From the NCBI RefSeq assembly GCF_032854445.1, contig NC_088300.1:28563608-28627607 (forward strand): a stretch of DNA of 64,000 nucleotides, written 5' to 3'. This DNA comes from Liolophura sinensis. Lineage: Eukaryota > Mollusca > Polyplacophora > Chitonida > Chitonidae. A program made the translations under genes and the position numbers. Position 1 is the first letter of the stretch, and the number at the start of each line of letters is the position of its first letter. Shown in pieces: positions 11,830 through 23,319 of this stretch. The notes below the pieces were generated by a model. That model was not told the DNA's origin. It did no database searches and saw only the letters and a list, made by a program, of their open reading frames with translations.

Positions 11830-14800
11830 GTGGCAGAACTTTTTGAATTTCCGATTAAACTACTTGAGCGGCAAATTTATATGGCTTGTGCTCCTACATG
11901 TACATATATCTAATCTAATATAGCCACTCATCACTCATCACTGACAGCGATTCAAAAATAGGCCTTTTCCTATGCAATACTGTTGGGAGGACCGTTTTCT
12001 TCACCCACTCCGTTTCTTACTAAGGAGATCATATGGTCTCTAGCTTCTGATCTGCCTTACAGAATACAGATGCACAGTAATGCTATCTAGATAAAAGATG
12101 GTTTACTGATGCAGGCTTAATGTTTTGACATGTCTTACACTTCCAATTACAAAGGAAACAGTGTAAATCAAATATAATCTAGAGTTCAAGATTTAAAGGT
12201 TAGTGACATTTTTTTTCATAAAATAGACTGACAGCTGTCCTGAGCTCTACTTAAGGCGTGAGGAGAGCACTGTCCGACTAGGCTATTCTATATACCGGTA
12301 GTGTTATGCTTGAAAGTTAATGAAACTGTGTCCAGTCATATATTATAAAAGCAAAATCATATTTAAACCTACATCAGCTGTTCATCAAAGATATAATGAA
12401 CCACGGCACACAACACGCAACTGCTGTACATTTCAGTATGGAAGACAGCTATACAAACCTACAACCTGTAGCCCGTGTAAGCCTAGACTAGAGCACACGT
12501 AGTCTATCGTCTTTCCAACAACAACAACATAAACTTCACACAAAGCTCAGATCTTCATTATAAAGTCGCAAGTGTTACATACACTCGCAAAAGATAATGC
12601 TATACCGCTGTTGGGTTTCTTACCGGTGTTGGGTTTCACTCTAAGGGACACTAAACAATCGGCTTATTTCGTCTTCATCTACAACTCTGCATCACTGTTA
12701 ACATAACTTCTAAACTGATGTACAGGGGCAGATAACTCTAATGCACTTTTAGCTGGACATGAATACCAGCGCTAAGTCCTTTCATTCAATTCTTGTCAAT
12801 AAACGTTGCCTCATTTATGGTGCATAGTATTTTCCAGACGTTTTACCAGCATGTGCCAAACCTATATGTAGGCGTTGAATCCGTTTGCGGTGGGCGGTCG
12901 GAGATCCTATAGGACAAGCGTACCTATATGTTTTATGGTTCTAACGAAACACCTCTACCGAGCTCTAGTTAAAAATTGATTGGCAGCTGAATCAAGCGAT
13001 ATAATTTTCAGTTGTAATTTTCTCCTCGTCGGTAGAGTACGTCCATGTAGGCCTAGACATATTTGGTGCCGCAGGCTTACATTTCGGTCTACCCGTGCCG
13101 CTTGCAAGTGTAAACTCACTCATGCAGCCAATAAACTCACTCATGCAGCCAATAAACTGTCTACCTGGATCGCCCGCGAAGTCTTACACGAGTCATGTTC
13201 ACCAGTAGGTGTTTAAACGTTAGGTGTTAGTAGGTATATTTATCTTGAGATAAAAGACAAAACTGGTTTCCAAACAAAGCTCCTGTGGGGAGTAGACTTA
13301 TCAATCGATCACTACTCTTAAAGTGAATTCTTAATTGTGTACATGTATATACACGTCCATTTGTTATGAGATTGCAACATTGCAGGTTAACGGCTATATT
13401 TTATTCTTCATGTGATGCATGTAAGCAATTTCGTGAAAAATCCTGCCTTAAATTATGCATATAGATTTGAATGGTTTTCACCTCGGAGTGGGCCCTAATA
13501 AAGATTCTTAAAACTAGTCTGATGCACAAGACGTCTATGTAATACCACTTTGTGCCAATTCCTATTTAAATGGTCTATATATCCAGGTATAGACCGAGGT
13601 ATATATGAGAGACGTATGTTGGAAGCGAGGCAAAAGCTAGCGGTCAGCAAAGTTCTACATGTATGTCATAGATATCCAGGAGAAGGTCCAGCGGATCGAA
13701 ACGTTGCAGAAGCTCTGGGATCATAGGCCTACGTAGCTGTGCGTACGTGTTTGAGCGTGTTTTAAGAGAGAAAAATAAAAATAAATATGCATTTTAACTG
13801 TGTGTACATATTTTGGCATACACGAGAAAATTAATTAAGGGGTCGCTTTCAATGATTTATTTACATACTTTCCATATACTATAGGCGTATAACAATAGTT
13901 ACTGCCCCTGAAAAATCCTCTATAGAGATACCAAGTTCACAGGGAGTTATTACTTACTTCCGTGAAAAACGCCTTTAGGCTTCTTATAAATGGCTTTGTT
14001 TCCATGTTACCGGTAAATCTAATATTCTGCTATGTAAAATTCTCGTGCATGGTTTACAGAGGTCGATCCATAAATCGCTAAAGAGTGTTCTTAAACAAAT
14101 GTTCCGGCATTGTGATTCAAGCTGAACTCGGTACATATTTGACCATGCATGTCAGCATACAAGGTCACTTGATTTTCACAACCTGAGACACGGCATAATT
14201 TTCGGCAAATATCCAAATTCTTCGATTCTTTTACAGACAGATATAGAATCAACCACAAATCTTTAGTTTTTCCTTACGATATCACGCTTTACTGCTGTGT
14301 AGAACCACCTATATGTAAGTATTGTGTTAACTGATCGGGGCGCACAAATTTTTCCTTTCTGCCTACATGTCCACCATGTTCTCGGCCTATATTGGCTCAT
14401 CAGAGAATTACACAATGAAGTGCTATCATAATCTCCTATATACGTGTAACTGCAGACGTCTCTTCATCAATGCGGATATGACTAGTGCAATCGCCCACTT
14501 TTGCTTTTACTTTCACAGAATGGCTTCCAAATTTTATTTCAGAATAATTGTACTAGGCACGTTGTACTTTTACTTTCATCACACCTGTTCGTATGCAGCC
14601 TGTTTACGTTCTTATAGTTGCGTCAAGCACCTTTAAAAGTCACTCCGCCTATCTGTCCGTTGAAGCCAGGCGACAAGATATCTTACAGGTCAACTTTTGC
14701 GATCTTGCATTTGTTAACCATAGAATAAAATATAATTAAAGACGTATAGCATAAAGAGTAAAACCAGAGAAGCGAAGCATTTGATAGCTGGCAAATGGCC

Positions 14801-16376
14801 ACACGTAACCGATGAAATACAGCCTCTTGCCAATTTACCTGTCAGAGTTTTAGTCTAGCTGTTCATGTAAATGCATACATAGTAGAAATTCACACGTCCC
14901 CTATCGCACCATGGCTTAAGCAGAATTAGGTAAAAATAATGCAGTAATGATAAGTGCACTGGTCTACAATTATTCAAAATGCTTTGTTGTCATTACATTG
15001 AACTTAAAATCACTTTAAAACAATGCAATGCTTAGTCCACCAGCAGAATCCTGGTTTATGCAGGAATACAGCGTAATTAAAGAAGTACAGCATAGAAAGT
15101 AAATCCAGAGCAGCGACAACATATCACGGTAAAAAGAGGCGGTTATTTTGGGTGTTTTTATATACATATATATAAATAATGGGGAACTATTCCCCAATAA
15201 TTTGGGCCTAAGCTGTGAAGTCTATTGTTCATTCTTACCTAACGTTTAGTTGGCAAAATGGTAACGTAGTGCTCATGCATTACAACTGCACAATGGTCAA
15301 GCCAGCTTGGAATCGAGTCACCACATTCTCGTAACGAGATTTCTTGACCCAGACAACAAAAAATACTCGAAATTTACTCTTGTGCGGATAACAACAACAA
15401 GACTTCCTGAGTCTGAAACATTTGATCCATAGATGCAGTTTGTTTAATTTTGGCTCGGATTAGGATAGATATCTTAATCCCACCAAAAAATCCAGAAACA
15501 AATGAGCCGAACACAAGATGTCGCTCCTCTGCGGGCAGTCTGGATTAACTAATCAGTGTCCATGGAAATGTCATGTAAGTACCGGTACATTCAAAATGGA
15601 ACCTGCGACACAACATTTTGGGTCACATGACCTTGAACTTGTCATGTCTTTCGCCGCTGGAATCTTCAAAATGGACAACAAATGTTGCTCGTGTGTGGGT
15701 AACCGATATTCCGGATCATTTGACACCGGGATCTGAAAACCCGGTTTTCAACGACAAATGTTGTCCGTGTTCGCTAGGCTTTGCTTTTCATTCCATTCCT
15801 GGTGAAAGCTTACGTCACATAACAGTTGGACATTTTTAACCATTTGTAACTCCTTGCAACAATATCGATTATGATTGGTTAAATGAGTATTCTTGATTGA
15901 TAGTTCGGAAAGGTGTATTACGCCGGGAAAAGGTGACCCATTATACTGAATAAATTTCATCAAGGTAAGACTATATTTGTAAATATATGGCCTTTATTTG
16001 TACAGTTTTCCTGGAGTCAAAACTTGAGGCTAATACATTTTGTATAGAAAATAAAAAAAGGATTTAAGCATATAGATGTATGTAACAAAATGTGATGATC
16101 TGAAGTGGGTATTTACAAAACATTATTTTCCATTTTCATTTTATATCAAACAATTGATAAAGCTTTCACTAGGACCTTCAATACAACAAATAGGTCCATA
16201 TATTCAAATCAGTCTATAACCATCAATCAGTAAAATCACAGACGCAAAGAAGGGTCGAATGTCAGGCTGCTTTGCAAACTTGTACAAGAATTGACATTCA
16301 AAAAGTTTATGGGACAATCCAGCCCAGTTGTTGAGATATAAGGCATACAGTAGTGTACATATGAAATCATACTTTA
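11830..16376. other. Long stretch without recognised genes
   Basis: I found no exon with convincing borders or homology. It contains a perfect 21-bp direct duplication at about 13112-13153 (unit AAACTCACTCATGCAGCCAA+T) and the dispersed repeat at 14755-14945. A moderately CpG-containing segment with short direct repeats lies near 15500-15850. Some could be promoter or 5' UTR sequence of UROS, which lies on the minus strand to the left. Confidence 0.5.
14755..14945 (+). repeat. Dispersed repeat D, copy 1
   Basis: Shares a ~190-bp block with 30250-30435: both have GAGTAAAACCAGAG near the start, GTAAATGCATA in the middle and CCATGGCTTAAGCAGAATTA near the end. A shorter third piece (AAGTAAATCCAGAGCAGCGA) is at about 15095-15115. 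Not recognised; behaves as an interspersed repeat. Confidence 0.75.
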
Positions 16377-16792
16377 AGTCGGGGACACACCAGGCGGATT
16401 TTTTTTCGCTCGTAGGGATGAACTTAATCCCCCGCAAAATACGCCGACGGTATTCGCAGCATAGTTGCGGACACACTAGGCGGATTTTCCCATTGATCGT
16501 GGTGATTAGGTTATGTAATGTCACCTGTAGCAAACAATGCGACACAACAAAATCTCAACACGATTTGGTGTTGTTTGATTTGTCAGCTCAATCGTCTCGA
16601 TCACCGAAATTCGCTCGAGCGGACACACTTCGGAAATCGCCGGCGTATTTCCTCGCTATTATCTGACATGTTTGATACAAGTGAATTTCGGGGAGGGCAA
16701 CATCGCCTGCGAAATACACCGTCGCCAGCACGGACACACTAGGCGCATTTGCAGAAATTCAGAAAATTTCTGAATCCAGTGTGTCCCCGGCT
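16377..16792. mobile_element. Non-autonomous PIF/Harbinger-type MITE
   Basis: A 416-bp element with inverted ends AGTCGGGGACACAC and GTGTGTCCCCGGCT (one mismatch), flanked by TTA at 16374-16376 and 16793-16795. A TTA/TAA three-base duplication is the hallmark of the PIF/Harbinger superfamily. The interior repeats a CGGACACACTAGGCGGATTT motif several times, and more GGACACAC motifs occur along its length. It has no transposase frame, so it would need one in trans. Confidence 0.85.
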
Positions 16793-17038
16793 TTATGCAT
16801 GCAGAGAGCTGGCGTAAAAATTTAATCAGTGCTGATTTACTCTCCCTAGATCCACTAGAGGGTATAATTGTGTGATGAAGATCAGTGACCACAATGTCAG
16901 GGGATGACAATGAAACCCCGATGGATTTCTGTACAAGAATATAAATGCAAACTGTATGATAAAACTCAACCGTAAATAAAAATATGAAATAAGCATGTTG
17001 AAAGAAGATCAGTCAGAAACAATATGTCCCTTTGGTTA

Positions 17039-18562
17039 CTAGAGCTGATGATTCTTGAATGTCTCCCGGCCTGTGATTACCCGGAAGTCGTTGTGCCCCT
17101 GGAGAGCCTCCTCTTTAGGAGAATACTTCAGATCCGTACCCAGGATTAGGGCGTTTTGAGCCAATGATAATTGAGTATTGACGAATTTTACCCGACCGGT
17201 GACTGGAAGCGGAAACCCTTTGGCACCTAATTTGTTCAGCTGGGGCTTGACGTAGATCAAAATGGCGCCATTGAGGAGCTCCTGGAGGCGTTTGGCGTCA
17301 ATAGGACCGATCTTAGAATCCCCCATTTTTACTCCCAAAGCCATCTTTTCTATTTCCCCAAAGATCAGTTCGTCCTTCACAGACGCAGTTAATGTAGTGT
17401 TAAGGTCCACTCCAACAGAAAACATGAAGAACTGACTACTGTTAGCCGTTCTCGCAAAGAACGAGATATTGCCACCGAAACTGACGGCTATGGCCTGAGG
17501 GGAAATGGACATTTTGGGGGCTCTGGTGGACACCATGTTCAATTCTCCTTTACTGTTTGGGTACAGTTCTGCAACCTTGGGGATGAGCTTGCCCAGACAC
17601 AAAGTAAAGCCCTGGCATGTCGTATTAAGGAAACCTCGTTTGTCAGCAGGCAAGTCTTTGTCTGTTACATTCGTCTTCAGGACTCCATGTTTGTTGGCCA
17701 CATAAGCCATGGTGTTGACTAGATACTCAGAACCAAGGAAATAGATCATTCTGCTGACGTTAGTGATGGGTGGGATGGGTGGGGCCGGGAATGGGGCTTC
17801 CTGTACAGCGTCCGACCAGTAAACCTCACCCTTATGCATGATGTCCATAGCGGCAGAAGAGAAGACAGGGGCGGTCAAGAGGCGGTAGTCCAGCATAAAC
17901 TTGTGGTCAATCGTCACAGTCACAGGCAGCTTACTGAGTGAGGATTCAGCGTTCTTGTCCACGGCACCTTGGGCGGAGGAGCAGATGATCCTCTGTACCT
18001 GTCTCGTGATGTCCCCTTTAAACAGCCCTGTGAGCAGGTTGTACAGCCATGAAGCTCCTCCATGGAACTTTATGGAAAGGTGTCCTACGTCACATTTACA
18101 GCCTGTAGACTTGATAGAGGGTCGTCCGCCTGAGTCCTCACCCATGCCAACGGACAGGCTGAATGTCGTATCCCTAATAGACACATCCACACTTCCATGA
18201 CCGCTAATGGAGATGATCTTCTTGTACTTATACTTGAAATCGGCATGTATGGAGAGGCCGAGCCCTCGGGCAGACCAGGTTAATCCGGACCCGGGCCGAG
18301 GCACCACAGTACTCTGGGGTTTGTCGAATCCTGTGATTTTGATGTTACTGAGGGAGTACTTCAGGTTGTGTCCACTGCCATCTACGTCAGGGATTTTCTG
18401 CTTGGTGATAGTTGTGGACAGGACATCGACAGCTACCTGGGCAGCATAGTTAAATCCCTTACTCGTGACACGACTGTGAAACCCTGGGGGTACCGAGCCC
18501 TCGCAGTCGGGAATCACAACGGACAGGGCATAGAGGAAGAAAACACAGCATACACGCCTCAT
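17039..18562 (-). CDS. LBP/BPI: Intronless LBP/BPI family protein, copy A (intact)
   Basis: Predicted secreted lipopolysaccharide-binding / bactericidal permeability-increasing family protein of innate immunity: 507 residues in one uninterrupted frame. I use the ATG at 18562 because copy B shares sequence only from there; the frame is open a little upstream without an ATG. Residues 1-22 form a signal peptide (MRRVCCVFFLYALSVVIP, then DCEG). Family features: Cys155/Cys157 and Cys194 matching the conserved N-domain disulphide region, HGGASWLYNLLTG after it, the proline-rich linker APFPAPPIPPI, and MIYFLGSEYLVNTMAYV opening the C-terminal barrel. Several N-X-S/T sequons are present. Length fits the family (~480-500). 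Members usually have many introns, so a single-exon copy is odd. Ligand specificity is inferred from family only. Confidence 0.93.
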   Translation of the reverse strand: MRRVCCVFFLYALSVVIPDCEGSVPPGFHSRVTSKGFNYAAQVAVDVLSTTITKQKIPDVDGSGHNLKYSLSNIKITGFDKPQSTVVPRPGSGLTWSARGLGLSIHADFKYKYKKIISISGHGSVDVSIRDTTFSLSVGMGEDSGGRPSIKSTGCKCDVGHLSIKFHGGASWLYNLLTGLFKGDITRQVQRIICSSAQGAVDKNAESSLSKLPVTVTIDHKFMLDYRLLTAPVFSSAAMDIMHKGEVYWSDAVQEAPFPAPPIPPITNVSRMIYFLGSEYLVNTMAYVANKHGVLKTNVTDKDLPADKRGFLNTTCQGFTLCLGKLIPKVAELYPNSKGELNMVSTRAPKMSISPQAIAVSFGGNISFFARTANSSQFFMFSVGVDLNTTLTASVKDELIFGEIEKMALGVKMGDSKIGPIDAKRLQELLNGAILIYVKPQLNKLGAKGFPLPVTGRVKFVNTQLSLAQNALILGTDLKYSPKEEALQGHNDFRVITGRETFKNHQL

Positions 18563-19043
18563 CTTGTCACACCAGAAACTGGAATGGCATCGACAATCCC
18601 GACGCAATTAAAATAAAACCATGTATTATAGTGAAGCCGTAAAATCCCAGTGTTTACTTCCTTGATATGAGCTGTCTGTAGCTACGTCACAGGTTCACGA
18701 GGCACGCGGGAATACCCCTTTTGTAATATAGCACTACATGTAGGCCCAATGTAGGTCACACAGCTTTTACTAAATAGTGTTAGTCTCGCAAAGTATGTTT
18801 TTCCTCGCCTTATTGGCAGGCCCCCAGGTCTGGTAATGAATGCAAATTGTAATTTTAAAACAGCAAGAACAATAAGCTGTGACACAGATTCCTAGTGACT
18901 TACACACACTTAGCCTGAGCTCTGCCGTGCAGTCAACATAACGTGCAGACAAAAATAATTCCACTTCCCTGTCGCTATCAGACTGCCCTCCAGACGTCAG
19001 GCAACAGTATGGACTAAAACGAGACTACAACAGGGCTCCTTCA

Positions 19044-19702
19044 GACCCGTTTCACAAAAAGTCTTAATGTTAAGCTTAGAGGGCTAATTCAGTTGACTGT
19101 CAGTTTTGTCTGGCCCGTTTAGCTGGCTATGGACTATAGCTTTTTGTCGTAGAGTTTGAAAGATAGCGGAAAATGCTTAAATAGGCCTACGGGCCTAAGT
19201 GACATCCACAACCGTGGCTAAAAGAAAAACAAATTCGGCTTTAAAAGTATTATCCATCCAGTTATAAAGTTTGTTTATTGATTGGGAAAAATAGGGATAA
19301 ATCAGCTTTTGTCTACAAATGGAAGTCGTTTTAAAGCTCACAAACCACCAAACGTTGTTGCTGTTTCGCTTCGACCATCTGTTGATACAGTTGTCGCCCT
19401 TCCTTTACAAACTTTGTTAAAAAAGAAAATGAAAGAAATTATCTTATTTTTGTGTCAACGGTATTTATACATAATAATTTCATTTATTTGTATTTTGAGG
19501 CCTATTTAACAATTATCAACCAATCAACTTGACGCATAGCGACGATTATGGTGAGCCGGCTATAAGCTAAAATTAGACAGTTTTACTTTTTTGAAATGGC
19601 CTGGTCAGTTTTGTTCGTAGGCTGCTAACGGCAATTGTCTAAATGGATCTCAGCCAGCTAACAGGCGGCTTGAACGGCTACAAAAGTTTTGTGAAACGGG
19701 CT
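19044..19702. mobile_element. Terminal-inverted-repeat element in the LBP/BPI spacer
   Basis: Inverted ends CCCGTTTCACAAAA at about 19046-19059 and TTTTGTGAAACGGG at about 19687-19700 bracket ~650 bp without a coding frame. Both ends have GTCAGTTTTG-like and TTAGCTGGCT-like subterminal motifs. I could not see a convincing target-site duplication, so the superfamily is open. Confidence 0.65.
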
Positions 19703-19877
19703 CTTGTTCATCCAATCACACTCTCCCTTATAGCTACAGGTTAATAGACTGTATTGGTCCATTCGAGTTTATTGCTCTCAACCTAAACACCGACCGGGAG
19801 GTCATAAATACAAATGTTAATTACTGCTAACCTAACGGTCACCTCATTACGGTGACAAGTTTGTAGGCGTGTTCTTT

Positions 19878-19943
19878 TGTGTGTGTGTGTGTGTTTATTG
19901 TTGTTGTTTTTGGTTTTGTTGTTGTTGTTGTTGTTGTTGTTGG
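19878..19943. repeat. GT and TTG microsatellites
   Basis: About 8 GT units at 19878-19894 followed by about 10 TTG units at 19914-19943, in the spacer between the two LBP/BPI copies. Confidence 0.9.
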
Positions 19944-20654
19944 GGGCGGGCATTTAATTCAATCGGGGTAGGGCGAATTGTGTTATAGCACTACTGAGTT
20001 ACGGTGCTTCATTACAGGTTTGGCTCCGTATATGCATGTGTTTGATATTACACCCAGACCCATCGGTTTCTGCCTGTGTGCTTAGGCCTACGTTTTGACT
20101 ACAGGGCTAGCCTGTTTCTTAACTTGTCGCCTATTCTCAAATACATGTATCTCTAAAATCACTCACTACCACAATTGCTTTTCGTTAGCGAAACGTAACA
20201 CCATGAATTTTACACTATGATATGTTGAGCTTTTATTTCATTGCACAGACAATGCAGTTAGAATACTTTTTCTAATTCATAACGTTAAACTCCATAAGCC
20301 TGTTTTCTGGATGAAGACCTCAATATCTTGGTTGACGTCATAATTATTCCAAAACAAGTGGCATGCTGGGTAATGTGCCGAGTCCAGTATGTTTTGACGG
20401 AGAATGGCAGCAGTTACATATAAGCTGTGATCGACAGATCTAAACCTAGATCTGGGATCTGTTTCATTCTTTCCAGCTTAGCTTTCAGAATACAAAGTTA
20501 ATATGAAATCTAAGCTGGGAACCGGGGTAACCGATCTCAGAGCTATTCTAAATCTTGCTTCTGACACTAGCATGTTTGAAAATTGTTTTCAAGTTTTAGT
20601 AGGCCCTAAGCCTATGATATAACATAATAAATGAAATTAAGCTATTTTATCTCT

Positions 20655-20870
20655 TGCAGCTATATGTATATTTATATGTATGTCATATGACGACGAGTCA
20701 TTAGGTGTATCTACATATGTTGTGTCTGCTCGTAGCAAGGCGATTCCATGCCGCCAAAGTGCTGCCGCCACTGAAGTACCATGCAGAAGACACCATGCCT
20801 ACATGACACCCACCCAAGTCACATTATACTAACACCGGGCCAATCAGTTCCATTTCCTTGCTCTAACCTC
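20655..20870 (-). repeat. Dispersed repeat B, minus-strand copy
   Basis: Reverse complement of the repeat in the P450 introns. Landmarks on the minus strand: GGGTGTCATG, GGTGTCTTCTGCATG, GGCGGCAGCACTT, GAGCAGACAC, ATGACTCGTCGTCATATGAC. Probably a SINE or MITE; its ends are not certain. Confidence 0.75.
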
Positions 20871-20984
20871 TCTGGTACTTTAGTACTTGTAGCTATATAT
20901 AATATATTCTATAACTCAGCTTATTAAGGACGAAAGGTTTCATGTTCAGTACGGTTGACCTATATATGAAATTGTTCAATATTT

Positions 20985-21300
20985 GTGATATCATGATGGA
21001 TACAAAAATTCCATGGCTGATTCCATTCATTTACTTTGAAAAAGCATTTGACTCCGTATCATGTAATAGTATATAAAACAAACGCTTAAAAAAAGATGTA
21101 TACAGAGATAATCCATAAAATATTTCTGCTTCCTTTCTCCCGAATGGTAAAATGTCCTATTCATTAATAGTCAGTAGGGTCTGTAGACAAGGAGACACAA
21201 TGGACCTTGTACACTTGTACATATGCATTGAAATCTTCCGCGGAAAGTGTGAAACGAAATAATAAAAATGTATAAACTGTAGGCCTACACACGTAGGTAT
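20985..21300 (+). pseudogene. Non-LTR retrotransposon reverse-transcriptase relic
   Basis: In the plus frame starting near 20990 the sequence reads PFIYFEKAFDSVS, closely resembling reverse-transcriptase motif A (LIDFEKAFDSVS) with the first catalytic Asp changed to Tyr. A stop follows a few codons later. About 150 bp further, RVCRQGD matches the GCRQGDPLSP block that follows in LINE enzymes, and further stops come after it. A dead fragment lying between the LBP/BPI copies. Confidence 0.75.
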
Positions 21301-21795
21301 ATATTAAGTCAGAATCTGACGTTACACGAAACTGATTCTCTGTGGGTCCGAAGGCACCTAGGGATGAACCTAAAGGAGTTTACCAACGGTGAATTTAATC
21401 GAATACTGAGAATTAATTGTGGAGTTTGCATCACGTCCAGCGGACCGGAACTGTTACGTGAGCTGTTCAAAATACAACCAAATCACATGCAGTGCACTTC
21501 AAGACAACGTTTTCTGAACAACATCCACGTCAGTTAGAACAGGAATTAAGAGGTCTAAGCTCAGGTTAAGTGCTTGAACAATAGGGAGGCCAGGGGGAAC
21601 CTAGCAATAATTATTCACGTTGCTTGAGGTAGATATATTTAGTGATACCATAAATGGCGCATTTCGAGAACACTTCGTGAAATTGTAAAAACTCTGTATT
21701 TGTTATCAAGGCTGTACAGAGGTTGGGTGTTCTTCCGGTTTCGTTATTTTATACATGAGTTTTCAATATAAACCGCCAGTTTCAGAGGTGACAAG

Positions 21796-23319
21796 ATGAG
21801 GCGTGTATGCTGTGTTTTCTTCCTCTATGCCCTGTCCGTTGTGATTCCCGACTGCGAGGGCTCGCTATCCCCAGGGTTTCACAGTCGTGTCACGAGTAAG
21901 GGGTTAAATTACGCTGCCCAGGTAGCCGTCGATGTCCTGTCCACAACTATCACCAAGCAGAAAATCCCTGACGTAGATGGCAGTGGACACAACCTGAAGT
22001 ACTCCCTCAGTAACATCAAAATCACAGGATTCGACAAACCCCAGAGTTCCGTGGTGCCTCGGTCCGGGTCCGGGTTAACCTGGTCTGCCAAGGGGCTTGG
22101 CTTGTCCATGCGAACTGACTTTAGTTATAAGTACAAGACGTTCATCTCCATTAGCGGTCATGGAAGTGTGGATGTGTCTATTAGGGATACGACATTCAGC
22201 CTGTCCGTTGGCATGGGTGAGGACTCAGGCGGACGACCCTCTATCAAGTCTACAGGCTGTAAATGTGACATAGGACACCTTTCCATAAAGTTCCATGGAG
22301 GAGCTTCATGGCTGTACAACCTGCTCACAGGGCTGTTTAAAGGGGACATCACGAGACAGGTACAGAAGATCATCTGCTCCTCTGCCCAAGGTGCCGTGGA
22401 CAAGAACGCTGAATCCTCACTCAGTAAGTTACCTGTGACTGTGACGATTGACCACAAGTTTATGCTGGACTACCGCCTCTTGACCGCCCCCGTCTTCTCC
22501 TCTGTCGCTATGGACATCATGCATAAGGGCGAGGTTTACTGGTCGGACGCTGTACAGGAAGCCCCATTCCCGGCCCCACCCATCCCACCCATCACTAACG
22601 TCAGCAGAATGATCTATTTCCTTGGTTCTGAGTATCTAGTCAACACCATGGCTTATGTGGCCAACAAACATGGAATCCTGAAGACGAATGTAACAGACAA
22701 AGACTTGCCTGCTGACAAACGAGGTTTCCTCAATACGACATGCCAAGGATTTACTTTGTGTCTGGGCAAGCTCGTCCCGAAGGTTGCAGAACTGTACCCA
22801 AACAGTAAAGGAGAATTGAACGTGGTGTCCACCAGAGCCCCCCAAATGTCCATTTCCCCACAGGCCATAGCCGTCAGTTTCGGTGGCAATATCTCGTTCT
22901 TTGCGAGAACAGCAAGCACGGATCGGTTCTTCCTGTTCTCCATTGTAGCTGACCTAAACGCAACACTGACGGCGTGTGTGAAGGACGAAATGGTCTTTGG
23001 TAAGATAAAAAAGATGCAGTTAGGGGTTAAAATGTGGGACTCCAGGATTGGCCCTGTTGACGCCAAACGCCTCCAGCTGCTCCTCAACGGCGCCATTTCG
23101 TTCTACGTTAAGCCCCAGCTGAACAAATTAGTGCCAAGGGGTTTCCGCTCCCTGTCACGAGTCGGATAAAATTCGTCAATGCTCAATTATCATTGGCTCA
23201 AAACGCCCTAATCCTGGGTACGGATCTGACGTATTCTCCTAAAGAGGAGGCTCCACTGGGCCATAACGACTTCCGGGTAATCACAGGCCGGGAGACATTC
23301 AAGAATCATCAACTTTAGA
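21796..23319 (+). CDS. LBP/BPI: Intronless LBP/BPI family protein, copy B, with a C-terminal frameshift
   Basis: Paralogue of copy A in opposite orientation, starting at ATG 21796 with the same signal peptide, cysteines, HGGASWLYNLLTG and proline linker. As read, it stops at 23169 after 457 residues. Against copy A, one G is missing at about 23130-23131 (AAATTAGTGCC here, AAATTAGGTGCC in A). From there the protein ends in an unrelated 13-residue tail. The original frame downstream stays open and similar to copy A until a TAG at 23317-23319, so the break is recent or a sequence error. The lost ~50 residues are the final strands of the C-terminal barrel. Similarity to copy A begins about 25 bp before the ATG and stops at the stop codon. 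Confidence 0.9.

Noticed and set aside
14367-14636. 89-codon plus-strand open frame
   Set aside because: Composition follows AT-rich DNA, with a short direct repeat inside; no family resemblance or supporting borders.
17505-18449. Plus-strand open frames of 66-99 codons opposite LBP/BPI copy A (and the mirrored ones opposite copy B)
   Set aside because: They are antisense shadows of a conserved coding frame and occur identically in both copies for that reason.
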